DNA of 10,551 nt, taken from positions 1 through 10,551 of the forward strand of contig JAIVFJ010000756.1 in assembly GCA_025765615.1 (NCBI GenBank), given 5' to 3'. A model generated the notes under the pieces. It saw only the letters and a program-made list of their open reading frames with translations. It did no database searches and had not been told where the DNA came from. Below are positions 1-7,729 of this stretch, piece by piece. The translations under genes were made by a program, and so were the position numbers. Source of the DNA: Zopfochytrium polystomum (Eukaryota; Chytridiomycota; Chytridiomycetes; Chytridiales; Chytridiaceae). Every line of letters begins with the position of its first letter. Position 1 is the stretch's first letter.

Positions 1-522
1 TTTACTCACGGACGAGAAAGATGAGTAGGAAACGATTGTCAGCTCGTTGGCGCGAGGAACGAGACGTCCGTTGACCATCCGAACGGCCACGATCTGGGTT
101 TGATCACCTTGATACGGAGGATGTGCACGGTACGCTGCAGGAGAACCATTTTTGTTAAGTCCTTTTGGAGGAAGAGGAGAAAGTTGGGAGCGAGGAAGGG
201 GGGGGTGGGTTTCGCACCGGCGATGCAGGGCAGCAGGCCGCACAGGGCGACGTGCATCAAGTAAACGACAGTGCGGTCGGGCGAGCGGCCGGCCAGCGAC
301 ACGCGAAAGTCGAGCACGCGGGCGACGTGTACAGGTTTCGCGTCGTCGATTGATGTTAGCGCCGCCGCCGCCGCCCTCTTCCTGCGAGAAGAAGGAGTCC
401 TCGCCGATACCGTTGTCTATGCCGAGGCCTCCGCCGCCGCCGCCTCCGCCTCCGCCGACGCCGACGCCGGCGACGCCCAGCGAGGACGGCGTCGAGTTCG
501 GCAGGAGCAGTTGCAGCAGCAT
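1..522 (-). CDS. Unrecognised protein, 5' part of a spliced gene (partial at left edge)
   Basis: I do not recognise this protein. A minus-strand reading opens at an ATG (522-520) with a Leu-rich start (MLLQLLLPNSTPSSLGVAG), then a Gly-rich run encoded by GGC/GGA triplets (about 423-470) and an acidic patch (GEDSFFSQEEGG). Near 340-360 the coding-like frame changes by one base to read IDDAKPVHVARVLDFRVSL. It then contains a hydrophobic stretch (VVYLMHVALCGLLPCIAG), possibly a membrane segment or a buried core. A clean intron follows at 162-217: donor GTGCGA, pyrimidine-rich middle, acceptor AAAAG. The next exon continues in frame (GLNKNGSPAAYRAHPPYQG, later QIVAVRMVNGRLVPRANEL) and reaches a GTGAGT donor at bases 9-4, so the gene continues outside the window. 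The in-frame splice and the edge donor support a real gene. The exact start, the frame join and the function are uncertain. Confidence 0.5.
   Translation of the reverse strand, partial: MLLQLLLPNSTPSSLGVAGVGVGGGGGGGGGGLGIDNGIGEDSFFSQEEGGGGGANINRRRETCTRRPRARLSRVAGRPLARPHCRLLDARRPVRPAALHRRCETHPPLPRSQLSPLPPKGLNKNGSPAAYRAHPPYQGDQTQIVAVRMVNGRLVPRANELTIVSYSSFSSVSK
423..470. repeat. GC-rich CCG/CCT trinucleotide tract
   Basis: Imperfect CCG/CCT triplets run across this stretch. On the minus strand they encode the poly-Gly segment of the unrecognised protein. In other frames they give spurious poly-Arg and poly-Pro readings. Confidence 0.85.
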
Positions 523-571
523 TATTGCTGCCACCCGGTCCGCCGCAGACCCGGTTCGGAAGGAAGGTGCC

Positions 572-590
572 TGTGTGTGTGTGTGTGTGT
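572..590. repeat. (TG)n microsatellite
   Basis: About nine uninterrupted TG dinucleotides lie just upstream of the proposed minus-strand start at 522. No coding signal was seen in it. Confidence 0.95.
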
Positions 591-752
591 TTGGGCTGGT
601 CGTGGTTGTTTCCTTTTTCGTCCCCTTTCTGTGTTTCGTTTTTGCCGCTCTTTCCATATTGGAAGGAAGAAGGAACAAAGGAGGTCGGGACAAACAAACT
701 GCGCAGCCAGTATGAAAGGTGTATGTTAGTTGCGTGGGAGACAGGACAGACC

Positions 753-755
<3 letters not shown>

Positions 756-798
<43 letters not shown>

Positions 799-817
799 CC
801 TCTCTCTCTCTCTCTCT
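756..817. repeat. (CT)n microsatellite, GA on the minus strand
   Basis: A long CT dinucleotide run is broken only near 794-800 by CCTCTCC. It lies about 235-295 bp upstream of the proposed start of the left-edge gene, so on that gene's strand it is a GA tract. Such a tract could serve as a promoter element, but this rests on position only. Confidence 0.95.
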
Positions 818-1028
818 AACCTTTCCACCTTGCATCGCCGGCCCCCGCAGAGTTCGTTCATCGGCACGGGTGCCCCAAGTGGGGACATGTTTAATACATT
901 CCTGTATTTATGGGGAACACGAGTAAAACAGGAAGGCCCTGGAAGAGTGGGCATGCGATGTGGTACTTGATTACAAACTGCATAACGTGGAATGATCATT
1001 CTATGCATTTTTATGTGTTGGTGTTATG

Positions 1029-1098
1029 CTGTTGCTGTTGTGTTGTTGTTTGTTGTTGTTTTGTTTGTTGTTTTTATGTTATTGTTATTGTTATTGTT
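1029..1098. repeat. TTG/TTA-rich low-complexity tract
   Basis: Degenerate TTG, TTTG and TTA repeats give Val/Leu/Cys-rich or Asn/Thr-rich readings in several frames, typical of a simple-sequence artefact. A short CGCAT-type repeat follows at about 1109-1130. Confidence 0.9.
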
Positions 1099-1338
1099 CG
1101 TTTTGCCCAACACATCGCATCGCATCCCGTCGCATTGCTGCTGCCTGACGCAGTGGCGCATGGATAGCTGGGACAACTTCTTCGCACTCTTGCCAACTCG
1201 CTCTCGCACTCGCACACTTCGACAGGTGTGGCGCCACGACGTCGGCATCCAGCGAATGTCCCGTCTCCCAGTAGGAGCACCCAGTCTCTAAACTTGAAAT
1301 TTGACAAAATGTGAGGTTAGAGCCAAAGCCATCCAGAT

Positions 1339-1377
1339 CTCCTTCAATTGGAGCCACCCACACCTCCTTCAATTGGA
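1339..1377. repeat. 14-bp direct repeat, two copies
   Basis: CTCCTTCAATTGGA occurs at 1339-1352 and again at 1364-1377, start to start 25 bp. Each copy contains the palindrome CAATTG. There is no third copy nearby, and the function is unknown. Confidence 0.85.
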
Positions 1378-1864
1378 CTAAGCTGGGTATCTTCGCACGT
1401 CTCCCAGGACGTCAGATGCCGTTATCGTGAAATTGTCACCACCGCCTGGTGTACGAAAAATGGGGCAGTTCGAAGAAAGTGGCTGGTTGCTCAGTCTTCA
1501 TGGGAAGTGGCGCGAAATACTCATGATTGCAGAACAAAAAATCGATCGGAGGGGAAGTGGTGTGTAATTGCTGGAAACTAGTGTTTGGGAGTGCGAAGAA
1601 CCGAGGTTGGGTCGAATAAGGTGACGAGAAAATAAGGCCCTACAGAACCTGCTCCACCAAGCGGGAGTTACGTCACCGATCATGCTGTGTACATCGTAGG
1701 TCCCGCCTCGATCGGCGCATTTGCAAACGGCGATTGCAAGCGATCGGCTGCGGCAATGCGAAGATCAAGGAGCCAAAAACGTAGTCAAGTAAGCGTCTGC
1801 TTCGCTAAGATGTTGGGGACGCGACACGGGGCACATTCACGTCGAACGAACCGAGAGCAACCTG

Positions 1865-1870
1865 AAAAAA
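1865..1870 (-). terminator. RNA polymerase III T-run terminator of U6
   Basis: Six A bases on the plus strand give TTTTTT on the U6 strand, directly after the 3' hairpin. This is the expected Pol III termination signal and source of the U6 oligo-U tail. Confidence 0.9.
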
Positions 1871-1988
1871 TATGTCCCCGAAGGGGAATCCACTCTAGTT
1901 TTGCGTGTCATCCTTGCACAGGGAGCCATGCTAATCTTCTCTGTATCGTTCCAATTTCATATGTGTCTGCCTGTTTCCAGGGACAGAC
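1865..1988 (-). ncRNA. U6: U6 spliceosomal snRNA
   Basis: The minus strand carries the U6 core almost base for base: AAATTGGAACGATACAGAGA, then AGATTAGCATGG, then GCAAGGATGACACGC. This includes the ACAGAGA box that pairs with the 5' splice site, the AGC triad of the catalytic core, and the internal stem-loop region. The 5' end (about 1988) forms a capping hairpin, GTCTG..CCTG-GAAA-CAGG-CAGAC. Near the 3' end is a second hairpin, TCCCCTTCGGGGA, followed by a T6 run ending the transcript. The segment between GCATGG and CAAGGATGA is one base longer than in human U6 from memory (CTCCCTGTG versus CCCCTGCG). U6 acts in the nucleus with U4/U5 and then U2 in pre-mRNA splicing, which fits the many small introns in this window. 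The exact 5' end is inferred from the hairpin. I see no inserted intron. Confidence 0.97.
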
Positions 1989-2011
1989 ATTTCGAAATGA
2001 TTCGGTCACAC

Positions 2012-2019
2012 CTAAATAA
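2012..2019 (-). promoter_or_regulatory. TATA-like box of the U6 promoter
   Basis: The minus strand reads TTATTTAG, centred about 28 bases upstream of the proposed U6 5' end. This is the spacing expected for a TATA element in a gene-external Pol III promoter. The sequence is not a consensus TATA box, so the call rests mainly on position. I could not identify a proximal sequence element upstream. Confidence 0.5.
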
Positions 2020-2481
2020 CCCGCGGGGCCGTCATGTCACGGGCGTGGCGGGTTCAGTGCATCCAATAGGCAGTACTATGTGCGAGCGCGTCGCTATCAC
2101 CTTCGCTACAGCCTCGCGGCGATCACGGCTTTCACAGAAAGCGTATCCAAGACGCGTAGAGACTCCCTTCAGCGCCGGTTCGGGGCGTTTATCTCTACTT
2201 TGCACTCTACTTTGGTTAACTTGGTTCCATCATTCCCACCCCAGCATTATGATGCTGGCGAGTGCGAATCCGGCTCTTGAGGCCCGAACGGGCGCAGAGG
2301 TTGCGGAGCTTGGCAAACTTAGCGAACCATTCCCATGATGAGTGGCGGCGGTGGTCCAGGGGCCATACAAAGTTAAGCTGGGAAAGAGCAACCGTCAAGC
2401 CGCCGCTCCTCCCAAAAATTGGGCCTTCGTTTGATCCGAGTCTTCCCATGTAGCGAATGTACGCCTCTCACGCTAATCCCG
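2020..2481. other. Intergenic stretch with no supported gene
   Basis: This stretch separates the divergently oriented U6 and carrier genes. It contains an 11-13 nt palindromic element, CCCAAAAATTGGG at 2411-2423, but no recognisable RNA gene or conserved protein. Overlapping short open frames on both strands show no family motif. Confidence 0.45.
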
Positions 2482-2488
2482 TATAAAT
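2482..2488 (+). promoter_or_regulatory. TATA box candidate for the carrier gene
   Basis: TATAAAT occurs about 270 bases upstream of the carrier ATG at 2756. If used, transcription would begin around 2510-2520, giving a leader of roughly 240 nt. No other TATA-like element was seen between here and the ATG. This is inference from the motif alone. Confidence 0.4.
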
Positions 2489-2540
2489 GGTGCCTCACTG
2501 TCGCGAGGACGTTGAGGGATGGAAGAGGAACAGTGATTCT

Positions 2541-2556
2541 ACCACTTATCAGTGGT
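2541..2556 (+). other. Perfect 6-bp hairpin in the probable carrier leader
   Basis: ACCACT-TATC-AGTGGT forms a 6-bp stem with a four-base loop, about 25-40 nt downstream of the start site predicted from the TATA box. The stem-loop size resembles the histone mRNA 3' element, but the sequence does not match it. The function is unknown. Confidence 0.45.
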
Positions 2557-2755
2557 GCTCATTTCATCTCGAAGCAAAGCAACCCTTCAATGGTTGAATG
2601 CGCTCAGTGAGAGTGAGCAAGTCCGTTCGATGTCAGCAGAACCGGAATAAGGAGCAGCGCGGTTGAACGAGGAAGAGTAGAAGAGCATTACCGGGACTTG
2701 ACGGCAAGCACGAAAGAAAGAAACCAAAAAAGAGCGGGGCCAGCCTTTCGAACCG

Positions 2756-4687
2756 ATGCCACCGAAGGAAACCCGTCGTAGTAGCTCCGCAGGCCGCCCT
2801 CGTCAAGCGACCCCGCCGCAGCCGCGGCCGCCCTCTCCGACGGCAGCGAGGACCAGAAAGCCCGCCGCGCCCGCCGTGCGGAAGCTTTTCGACCTCATCG
2901 ACGACAAACCACACGGGCTATCTCGACTCGGACAACATCGTGCGCCCGCCTAGGCTCCCCTCGCCTCTGGAGCCGACAACCAGCGGCAACCCCACTTTCT
3001 CAGAGTCGTCGGCGCAGATGTATGCCGCGGAGCTTGTCAAGATCTGCGATACATCAAAGGACGGGACCATCAGCTTTGGAGAGTTTGAGCAGTTTGTAGC
3101 GAGAAAGGAGAAGGAGATCCAGGATCTGTTCTTGCAGGTAGCCCATCCCGCGTTCGGCCTCACCCCTTTTTTTGGACCTGATCGTGATCGTGGCGGGGCT
3201 GGCCCGCCCTTGCTGTGGACTCAAGACTCGATCTCCTCACGCCCCTTCTCCAGATAACAAAAACCAAAGGCAAGACGACCATCACGCTCAGCGACCTCAA
3301 GACCTCCTTCGCGGGCGCCGGCATCGTGGTCTCGGACGTGGAGCTGCACCGCTTCGTCAACAGCATCGACGCAAACAACGACGGTGTGATCAGCTTCGCC
3401 GAATGGCGCGACTTTCTCCTCCTCATGCCGCAAAAGCTCTCCCTCAAAACCGTCATCGCGTTCCAGCGCTCCGTCCTCGACCTCGACTTTAACTCGGACG
3501 CAGTCACCCCGGGCCTGACCAACGGCGACACCGGAGGCAGATCATGTACTTTTTGGCAGGGGGCCTCGCCGGCGCCGTCAGCAGGACGGCGACCGCCCCG
3601 CTCGACCGCATGCGCGTGCTGCTTCAGACGGGGACGGGGAACTGGTCGTCGTCGCGTGCGTTTGTCGACGGCGTCAAGCGCATCTACCAACAGGGCGGGA
3701 TCGCGTCGTTCTTTCGGGGAAACGGCTTGAACGTGCTAAAAATTGTGCCCGAGTCGGCCATCAAGTTCTTCGCGTAAGTTCACCAGAGGGCGGGCCTTGC
3801 GATGCAGAAACAGGGCCTGCGAAAAGCACTCGAGCGACCCATCATGTACTTGTTGCAGCAGCTGCTTCGGACGACTAATCGAATCTGCTCCTCTTTCCCA
3901 ACACACACAAAAAAACACTACTACAGCTACGAGTACTTCAAAAGCGCCATCACGACCCTGACCGGCAGCAAATCCAAAGACGACATTGGCGTGGTCGGGC
4001 CGCTTCGCCGCCGGCGGCGCCGCGGGACTCGTCTCCCAGTTCTGCATCTACCCGCTCGACACCCTCAAAACACGCATGATGTCGCAGGTCCCGCGGTCGC
4101 CCGCCGCCGCCGCCGCGAACAGCAGGCCGCCGTCCATTCCGGAAACGGCGCGAGCAATGTGGCTGGAGGGTACCGCGGAGCGTGGGGCGAGGGGCGGCGG
4201 CACCGCCGCGCAGCTGAGGCCTTTCTTCCGCGGCATCGGGCCAGCGTTGGTAGGCATCGTGCCGTACGCTGGCATCGATTTGGCTGTGTTCGAGTCGTTG
4301 AAAGTGGCGTACTTGAAGTGGCGCGGTGGCGACGAGCCGCTTAGCACGCGGTGGTCATTGGCTTTCGGTGTCGTCAGCTGTGGGGCAGGGGGCCCTCGTT
4401 GTGCACCCATCGCGCCTTGTGAGGACAAGGTGAGGGGTACCGGACGTTCGCTTCGCTTTCAGCTTCGTAACCCGCCGCTGCTCCCAGACTTGCAAGCTCA
4501 AGGAACGCCAATCACATCCTGCAACGTACACTGGGGTTATGGACGTTGTAAGAAGAAACTTACAGCGAAAAGAGTCTCTTTCTGGTTTTTACAAGGGTGT
4601 CCTTCCTGCACTACTCAAAGTCATGCCCGCGGTTAGCATTTCTTATGGGGTTACGAGGCGGCAAAAGTGTTCTTAAAGTGCGGGTGA
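2756..4687 (+). CDS. Calcium-dependent mitochondrial ATP-Mg/Pi carrier (SCaMC/APC type), spliced, with several single-base frame breaks
   Basis: This inner-membrane carrier is expected to exchange cytosolic ATP-Mg or ADP for matrix phosphate under Ca2+ control. A basic, Pro-rich N-terminus is followed by EF-hand loops at about residues 50 (DxNHTGYLD), 98 (DTSKDGTISFGE) and 166 (DANNDGVISFAE). The third of four expected hands, near residue 130, is degenerate. Three carrier repeats follow with signatures APLDRMR, YPLDTLK and HPSRLVRTR. PESAIKFFAYEYFK and VMPAVSISYGVYE are hallmarks of ATP-Mg/Pi carriers. Introns: 3138-3253, 3774-3926 and 4430-4487. The conceptual product is about 534 residues, within the family range, ending VFLKCG at TGA 4685-4687. 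Continuous homology requires frame changes near 2908, 3534, 3990, 4390, 4490, 4510 and 4651, several in homopolymers. No stop or missing motif suggests old decay. The ATG at 2756 is the first in frame. Family assignment is firm; the exact substrate is inferred. Confidence 0.94.
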
Positions 4688-4754
4688 AACTCCATTCCTT
4701 CTTTCACCAAAAAATCTACTATGTTCCCGCTCATGAACTGATTGCAGAGCAAAA

Positions 4755-4760
4755 TTTATT
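4755..4760 (-). terminator. Poly(A) signal overlapping the NOT3 stop codon
   Basis: The minus strand reads TAATAAA at the end of NOT3: two tandem TAA stops with AATAAA inside them. Use of this hexamer would place cleavage about 10-30 nt further on, between the NOT3 and carrier stop codons. Confidence 0.6.
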
Positions 4761-7523
4761 AGACACGGGATGGATTATCATCTTCAAGCCATTTGTAATC
4801 AAATCTGGGAACAAATTGCTGTGAATAACTGATCGCTAACCGACACACCGAGGTATGCCTTACCGGAAATCAGTTTTCTTTCTTTGGCTCCAAGACCCTT
4901 CATAGTCGAAGTACACGTATGTTCCTTGCTCGTACTCGTCTGTATTGCCTTCGGCTCTTCATGCCTCTGGAACCAAGTCACGTACTTCTTGTGGAAACCG
5001 CCACGACTGCGCTTCAAATTCCCAGCGCAGCCAAATACCTAGATACCGCTTCAGCAGTCATTCACCAAGTGTCGGAAACAGACTTACTTACGTTGAATGT
5101 TCCCTGTGGTAGTCTAGAAAATGAAGAAGAGGGTGTCGACAATCGAACTTTCGAACAGCTGCTGGCTCTCGAGCGGGGAGTGAGGTGTTTGGGGATAGTA
5201 TGAAGGTGACGGGAATGGTTGCTGCTGCATATAGTGCTTGGGCCTAGAAGAGTGAGAGACTACCTAAGAAAACCTGTCGATACTTCACCACACAAGGGGT
5301 TCTCCCCACCTTTCGAATCATGAGGCTCCGGGATGTACATGGAAGCTGGTTTCGAGCATGGTGTTGAAAGATGTCGCATCGTCTTTCGCTCTCCGTTGCT
5401 GCCAACCGCCGTATTAGACCATTGGCAGAATGGCTCGTAGTACCCACCATCTTTTCTTGTCACCTCGAACGAGTCCACCAAGTCTGCCAGTGACGTGTGG
5501 TAATCATGTTGTCGATTGGCTATGAGGCTGGTGGGGGGTAATTCTCCTTGGAAGGCTCCGGTTTTGGCGGTGCCTGGTTCCTTTGAGTAAGGTAAAACCA
5601 ACGGGGGGAATGAAGGCTTACGGCGGGTGGTGCTTGTCGCACGGAAGCTGATGGAGGGTGTGGCTTCGACTGCCTGTGGTGGCGGAGTTGCACCTCGGCA
5701 GCCTGTGACACTGGATTGCGAGCGGGAGTTGTGGCAGGTGATGGGCAAAGCGGCAGTTGTTTCACTGGTGGCTCTGCGCTCATCGCTTGATACATCGGTG
5801 AAGAACATTAGCATGCAATCAAGCAGTAGTCTTATCCGAAGTTAAAAAAATTTCGTCTTACGTCGAGGAACGTGCCGCTTCATCAGAGTTACTGTTCGTG
5901 GTGGATGAAACGCTAGCAGATCGCTCCGGTGTGGAAATGCTTGCGGCCGCGGCAGCTGCTGCGTAGCGTTGAGGTGGAACAGGGGGATTTGCAGCAGCTG
6001 GGGTTGGGGCGAGTGGTGGTCTTGCTGCTGCGCTTACAGCGCAGGCTTCGCAGGTGTTGTGTCTTCGGCGTGGGTGCTGTTGGCGGCTTCATTGCTGAGA
6101 AAATTTGTGGTTACCATTCGAGAGCGATGGCCGACGGCTCAAAACACAATCTGTTACCCTGCGGAGAATGGTCACTTTCGGGTGCTTACAATCAAGAAGG
6201 TACTTACCGGGCTTGACTGGTTACGGGTGCTTTTGATGGAGCCGCTTTGGATGGGGATGTGAGCTGCTTCATAAAGCTGCGTAAGCCTCGGGGATAAAGT
6301 GGTAGAGCGCGAACCTCGGGTTCATGCTTTTTTCTTCTCCTCCACTTTTGGAGTCTGCTCGAGTGGTAGACATCACTACGCTGGCTCAAGGAAAAAAACG
6401 CCTGCAGATCGCACCTCTTTTTCTCGCCCTTATCACGGTAAACTGGGGAGTCGTCGCTGCTGTCCGAGTAGTCGTCTTCATTCGCCATAAGGAGGTTTCC
6501 CCTTCCGCAAATTCACTCGTCCATAAAGACCCTCATCCTCCTCAAATCCAGCATCCTGATTGTTATCCGCGTAGTAATTGACGTCTTCGCGAATACCTTT
6601 GATCTGTGCGAAGCACGTCAAATAGAATTCACTCTAACCAATCAACTCACTGCCGCCACTTCCAGCTCGCCGTTCTCCAACATTCGATGAGCCACTTCGA
6701 GCGAATGCTGATGAAATTTATGTCGCTCGACCCAGTGCTCGATGCGCGTTAGCCTCTCGGCTTTTGATGGGTCCGCTTTCCGGGACTTCTTCACTGAAAC
6801 CTGCACAGTTTCGGCTTCTGCTTCGAATGCATCGATCTGGGTTTGGAGCTTGTCGACGGTTTCTGTTATCCAGTTGCTAATCTCGGCCTTTTCTCGCTCT
6901 AATGGGTCGACCTTCACTGCTGCGCTAAGTCCCTCCTTCGAATATGCCTTCGTCTTGAGTTCCTTTTCACACGCCTTGAACCTTTCCATTTGCTGTTTTG
7001 ATCAACCATGCAAGATCGTACACGAGCATGAGCAGCCAAGATTGAGGGATGAGGATGCAGCCAGGTCACCGTACTCACCGTCTCTATCAGTTTCCGATTG
7101 TCAGTGAGGGCACGTTTGTCCTTAATCTCGTTCGATGCCAGCCATCCCTTGATCTGATCACGATATCTCTGAAGCTTCTTGATTTCCTTCTTCAGCTCGC
7201 CTTCCAGCTTCTCCTTTTGTGTTGGTGGGGCCGCCTGGATCTTGTCATACGTGGACTCGAAGACTTCGACGCCCTCCGCGACTTTTTTCAGTGTTTTGTC
7301 GATCTCGGCTGCAACGTGTCGTGTGAGCCAGCGCCTCAGGTTCCGCGATCTCTCTCGCCCCCAATCACTTCCTCCGCAACAAGATCGCACGGTGCAATGC
7401 TACCGCGCGATCGGCTTCGCTGTCCCGCACCACCGCAGCCGCCGCGCGGGCCTGCGCCCCAGCGCCCGATCCCGCATGGACAAGCCATCGCTATAACAAA
7501 CCTTGGAGTTTCTTCAGCGCCAT
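4759..7523 (-). CDS. NOT3: CCR4-NOT transcription/deadenylation complex subunit 3 (NOT3/CNOT3), spliced, with frame breaks
   Basis: This is a scaffold subunit of the CCR4-NOT deadenylase, acting in mRNA decay and translational repression. A 22-nt first exon encodes MALKKLQ and splices in frame (intron 7309-7501) into [19 protein letters not shown]. The N-terminal coiled-coil domain then matches the family closely ([57 protein letters not shown]). After intron 6604-6650 it reads [20 protein letters not shown]. The middle is Ser/Pro/Ala-rich linker. The NOT-box reads [42 protein letters not shown] and [14 protein letters not shown], then TAA TAA. Other introns: 6993-7078, 6095-6207, 5786-5861, 5399-5447, 5244-5309, 5039-5091, 4805-4863; one more near 5585-5630 is possible. 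The N-terminal exons are clean. Frame changes are needed near 6490, 6030, 5335, 5313, 5112, 5023, 5015 and 4945. Family assignment is firm; the linker exons are approximate. Confidence 0.93.
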
Positions 7524-7540
7524 GGCTGGGGTCGTTCAGA

Positions 7541-7586
7541 TGATTTATTTTTTTTTTTATTTTTTTTATTTTTTTGTGTTTTCTCG
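7541..7586 (-). promoter_or_regulatory. A-rich tract with three AATAAA hexamers between KIF9 and NOT3
   Basis: On the gene strand this is a nearly pure A tract with AATAAA at 7565-7570, 7556-7561 and 7544-7549. It lies about 160-185 nt past the KIF9 stop and 18-60 nt before the NOT3 ATG. It could supply the KIF9 poly(A) signal and also act as a nucleosome-excluding poly(dA:dT) promoter element for NOT3. Both roles are inferred from position and composition. Confidence 0.5.
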
Positions 7587-7729
7587 TTTTTTGCCGATTG
7601 CAGCCATTCAAGAGACTTTCGCACTCGCGCCCCCCTCGCACCGCTCAGCCTCTCTGCTTCCAGTGGCAATGGAATGCGCGTTGCCGTGCATCAATGGATT
7701 AAAATCAAAGTAAGTTGGGCGCATTGAAT

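Larger units (their letters stand above)
819..1864. other. Intergenic stretch with no supported gene
   Basis: Beyond the TTG tract and a 14-bp direct repeat near 1339-1377, I see no conserved protein motif, no clear splice chain and no tRNA-like cloverleaf. The open frames here are short and overlap on both strands. Distal promoter elements or unannotated untranslated exons could lie here. Confidence 0.5.

Noticed and set aside
356..697. Minus-strand open frame with a long poly-Arg run
   Set aside because: The Arg run is the CCG/CCT repeat read in a third frame. The neighbouring frame gives the Gly-rich protein that splices in frame into further coding sequence.
152..926. Plus-strand open frames with poly-Pro, Cys/Val and Ser/Leu runs
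   Set aside because: They are made of triplet, TG and CT simple repeats and lack any conserved segment or splice chain. They overlap the better supported minus-strand exons.
992..1291. Hydrophobic plus-strand open frame across the TTG tract
   Set aside because: The apparent membrane-like Val/Leu/Cys run is the translation of TTG/TTA repeats, with no family match.
2360..2430. Possible second small RNA: an Sm-like AATTTTTGG on the minus strand (2411-2423) and a GGGAAAGAGCA resembling the SRP helix 8 loop on the plus strand
   Set aside because: The Sm-like bases lie in a short palindrome with no U1, U2, U4 or U5 signature nearby. The SRP-like bases lack the matching 5' side of the helix 8 internal loop. 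Neither supports a gene.
2541..2556. Histone mRNA-type 3' stem-loop
   Set aside because: The 6-bp stem and 4-nt loop fit in size, but the stem sequence differs from the conserved element and no histone gene is adjacent.
2756..4687. Carrier as a programmed frameshift gene of the Euplotes type
   Set aside because: That system uses a consistent slip site at a stop codon. Here the breaks have different sequences and both directions, and similar breaks occur in the two other genes.
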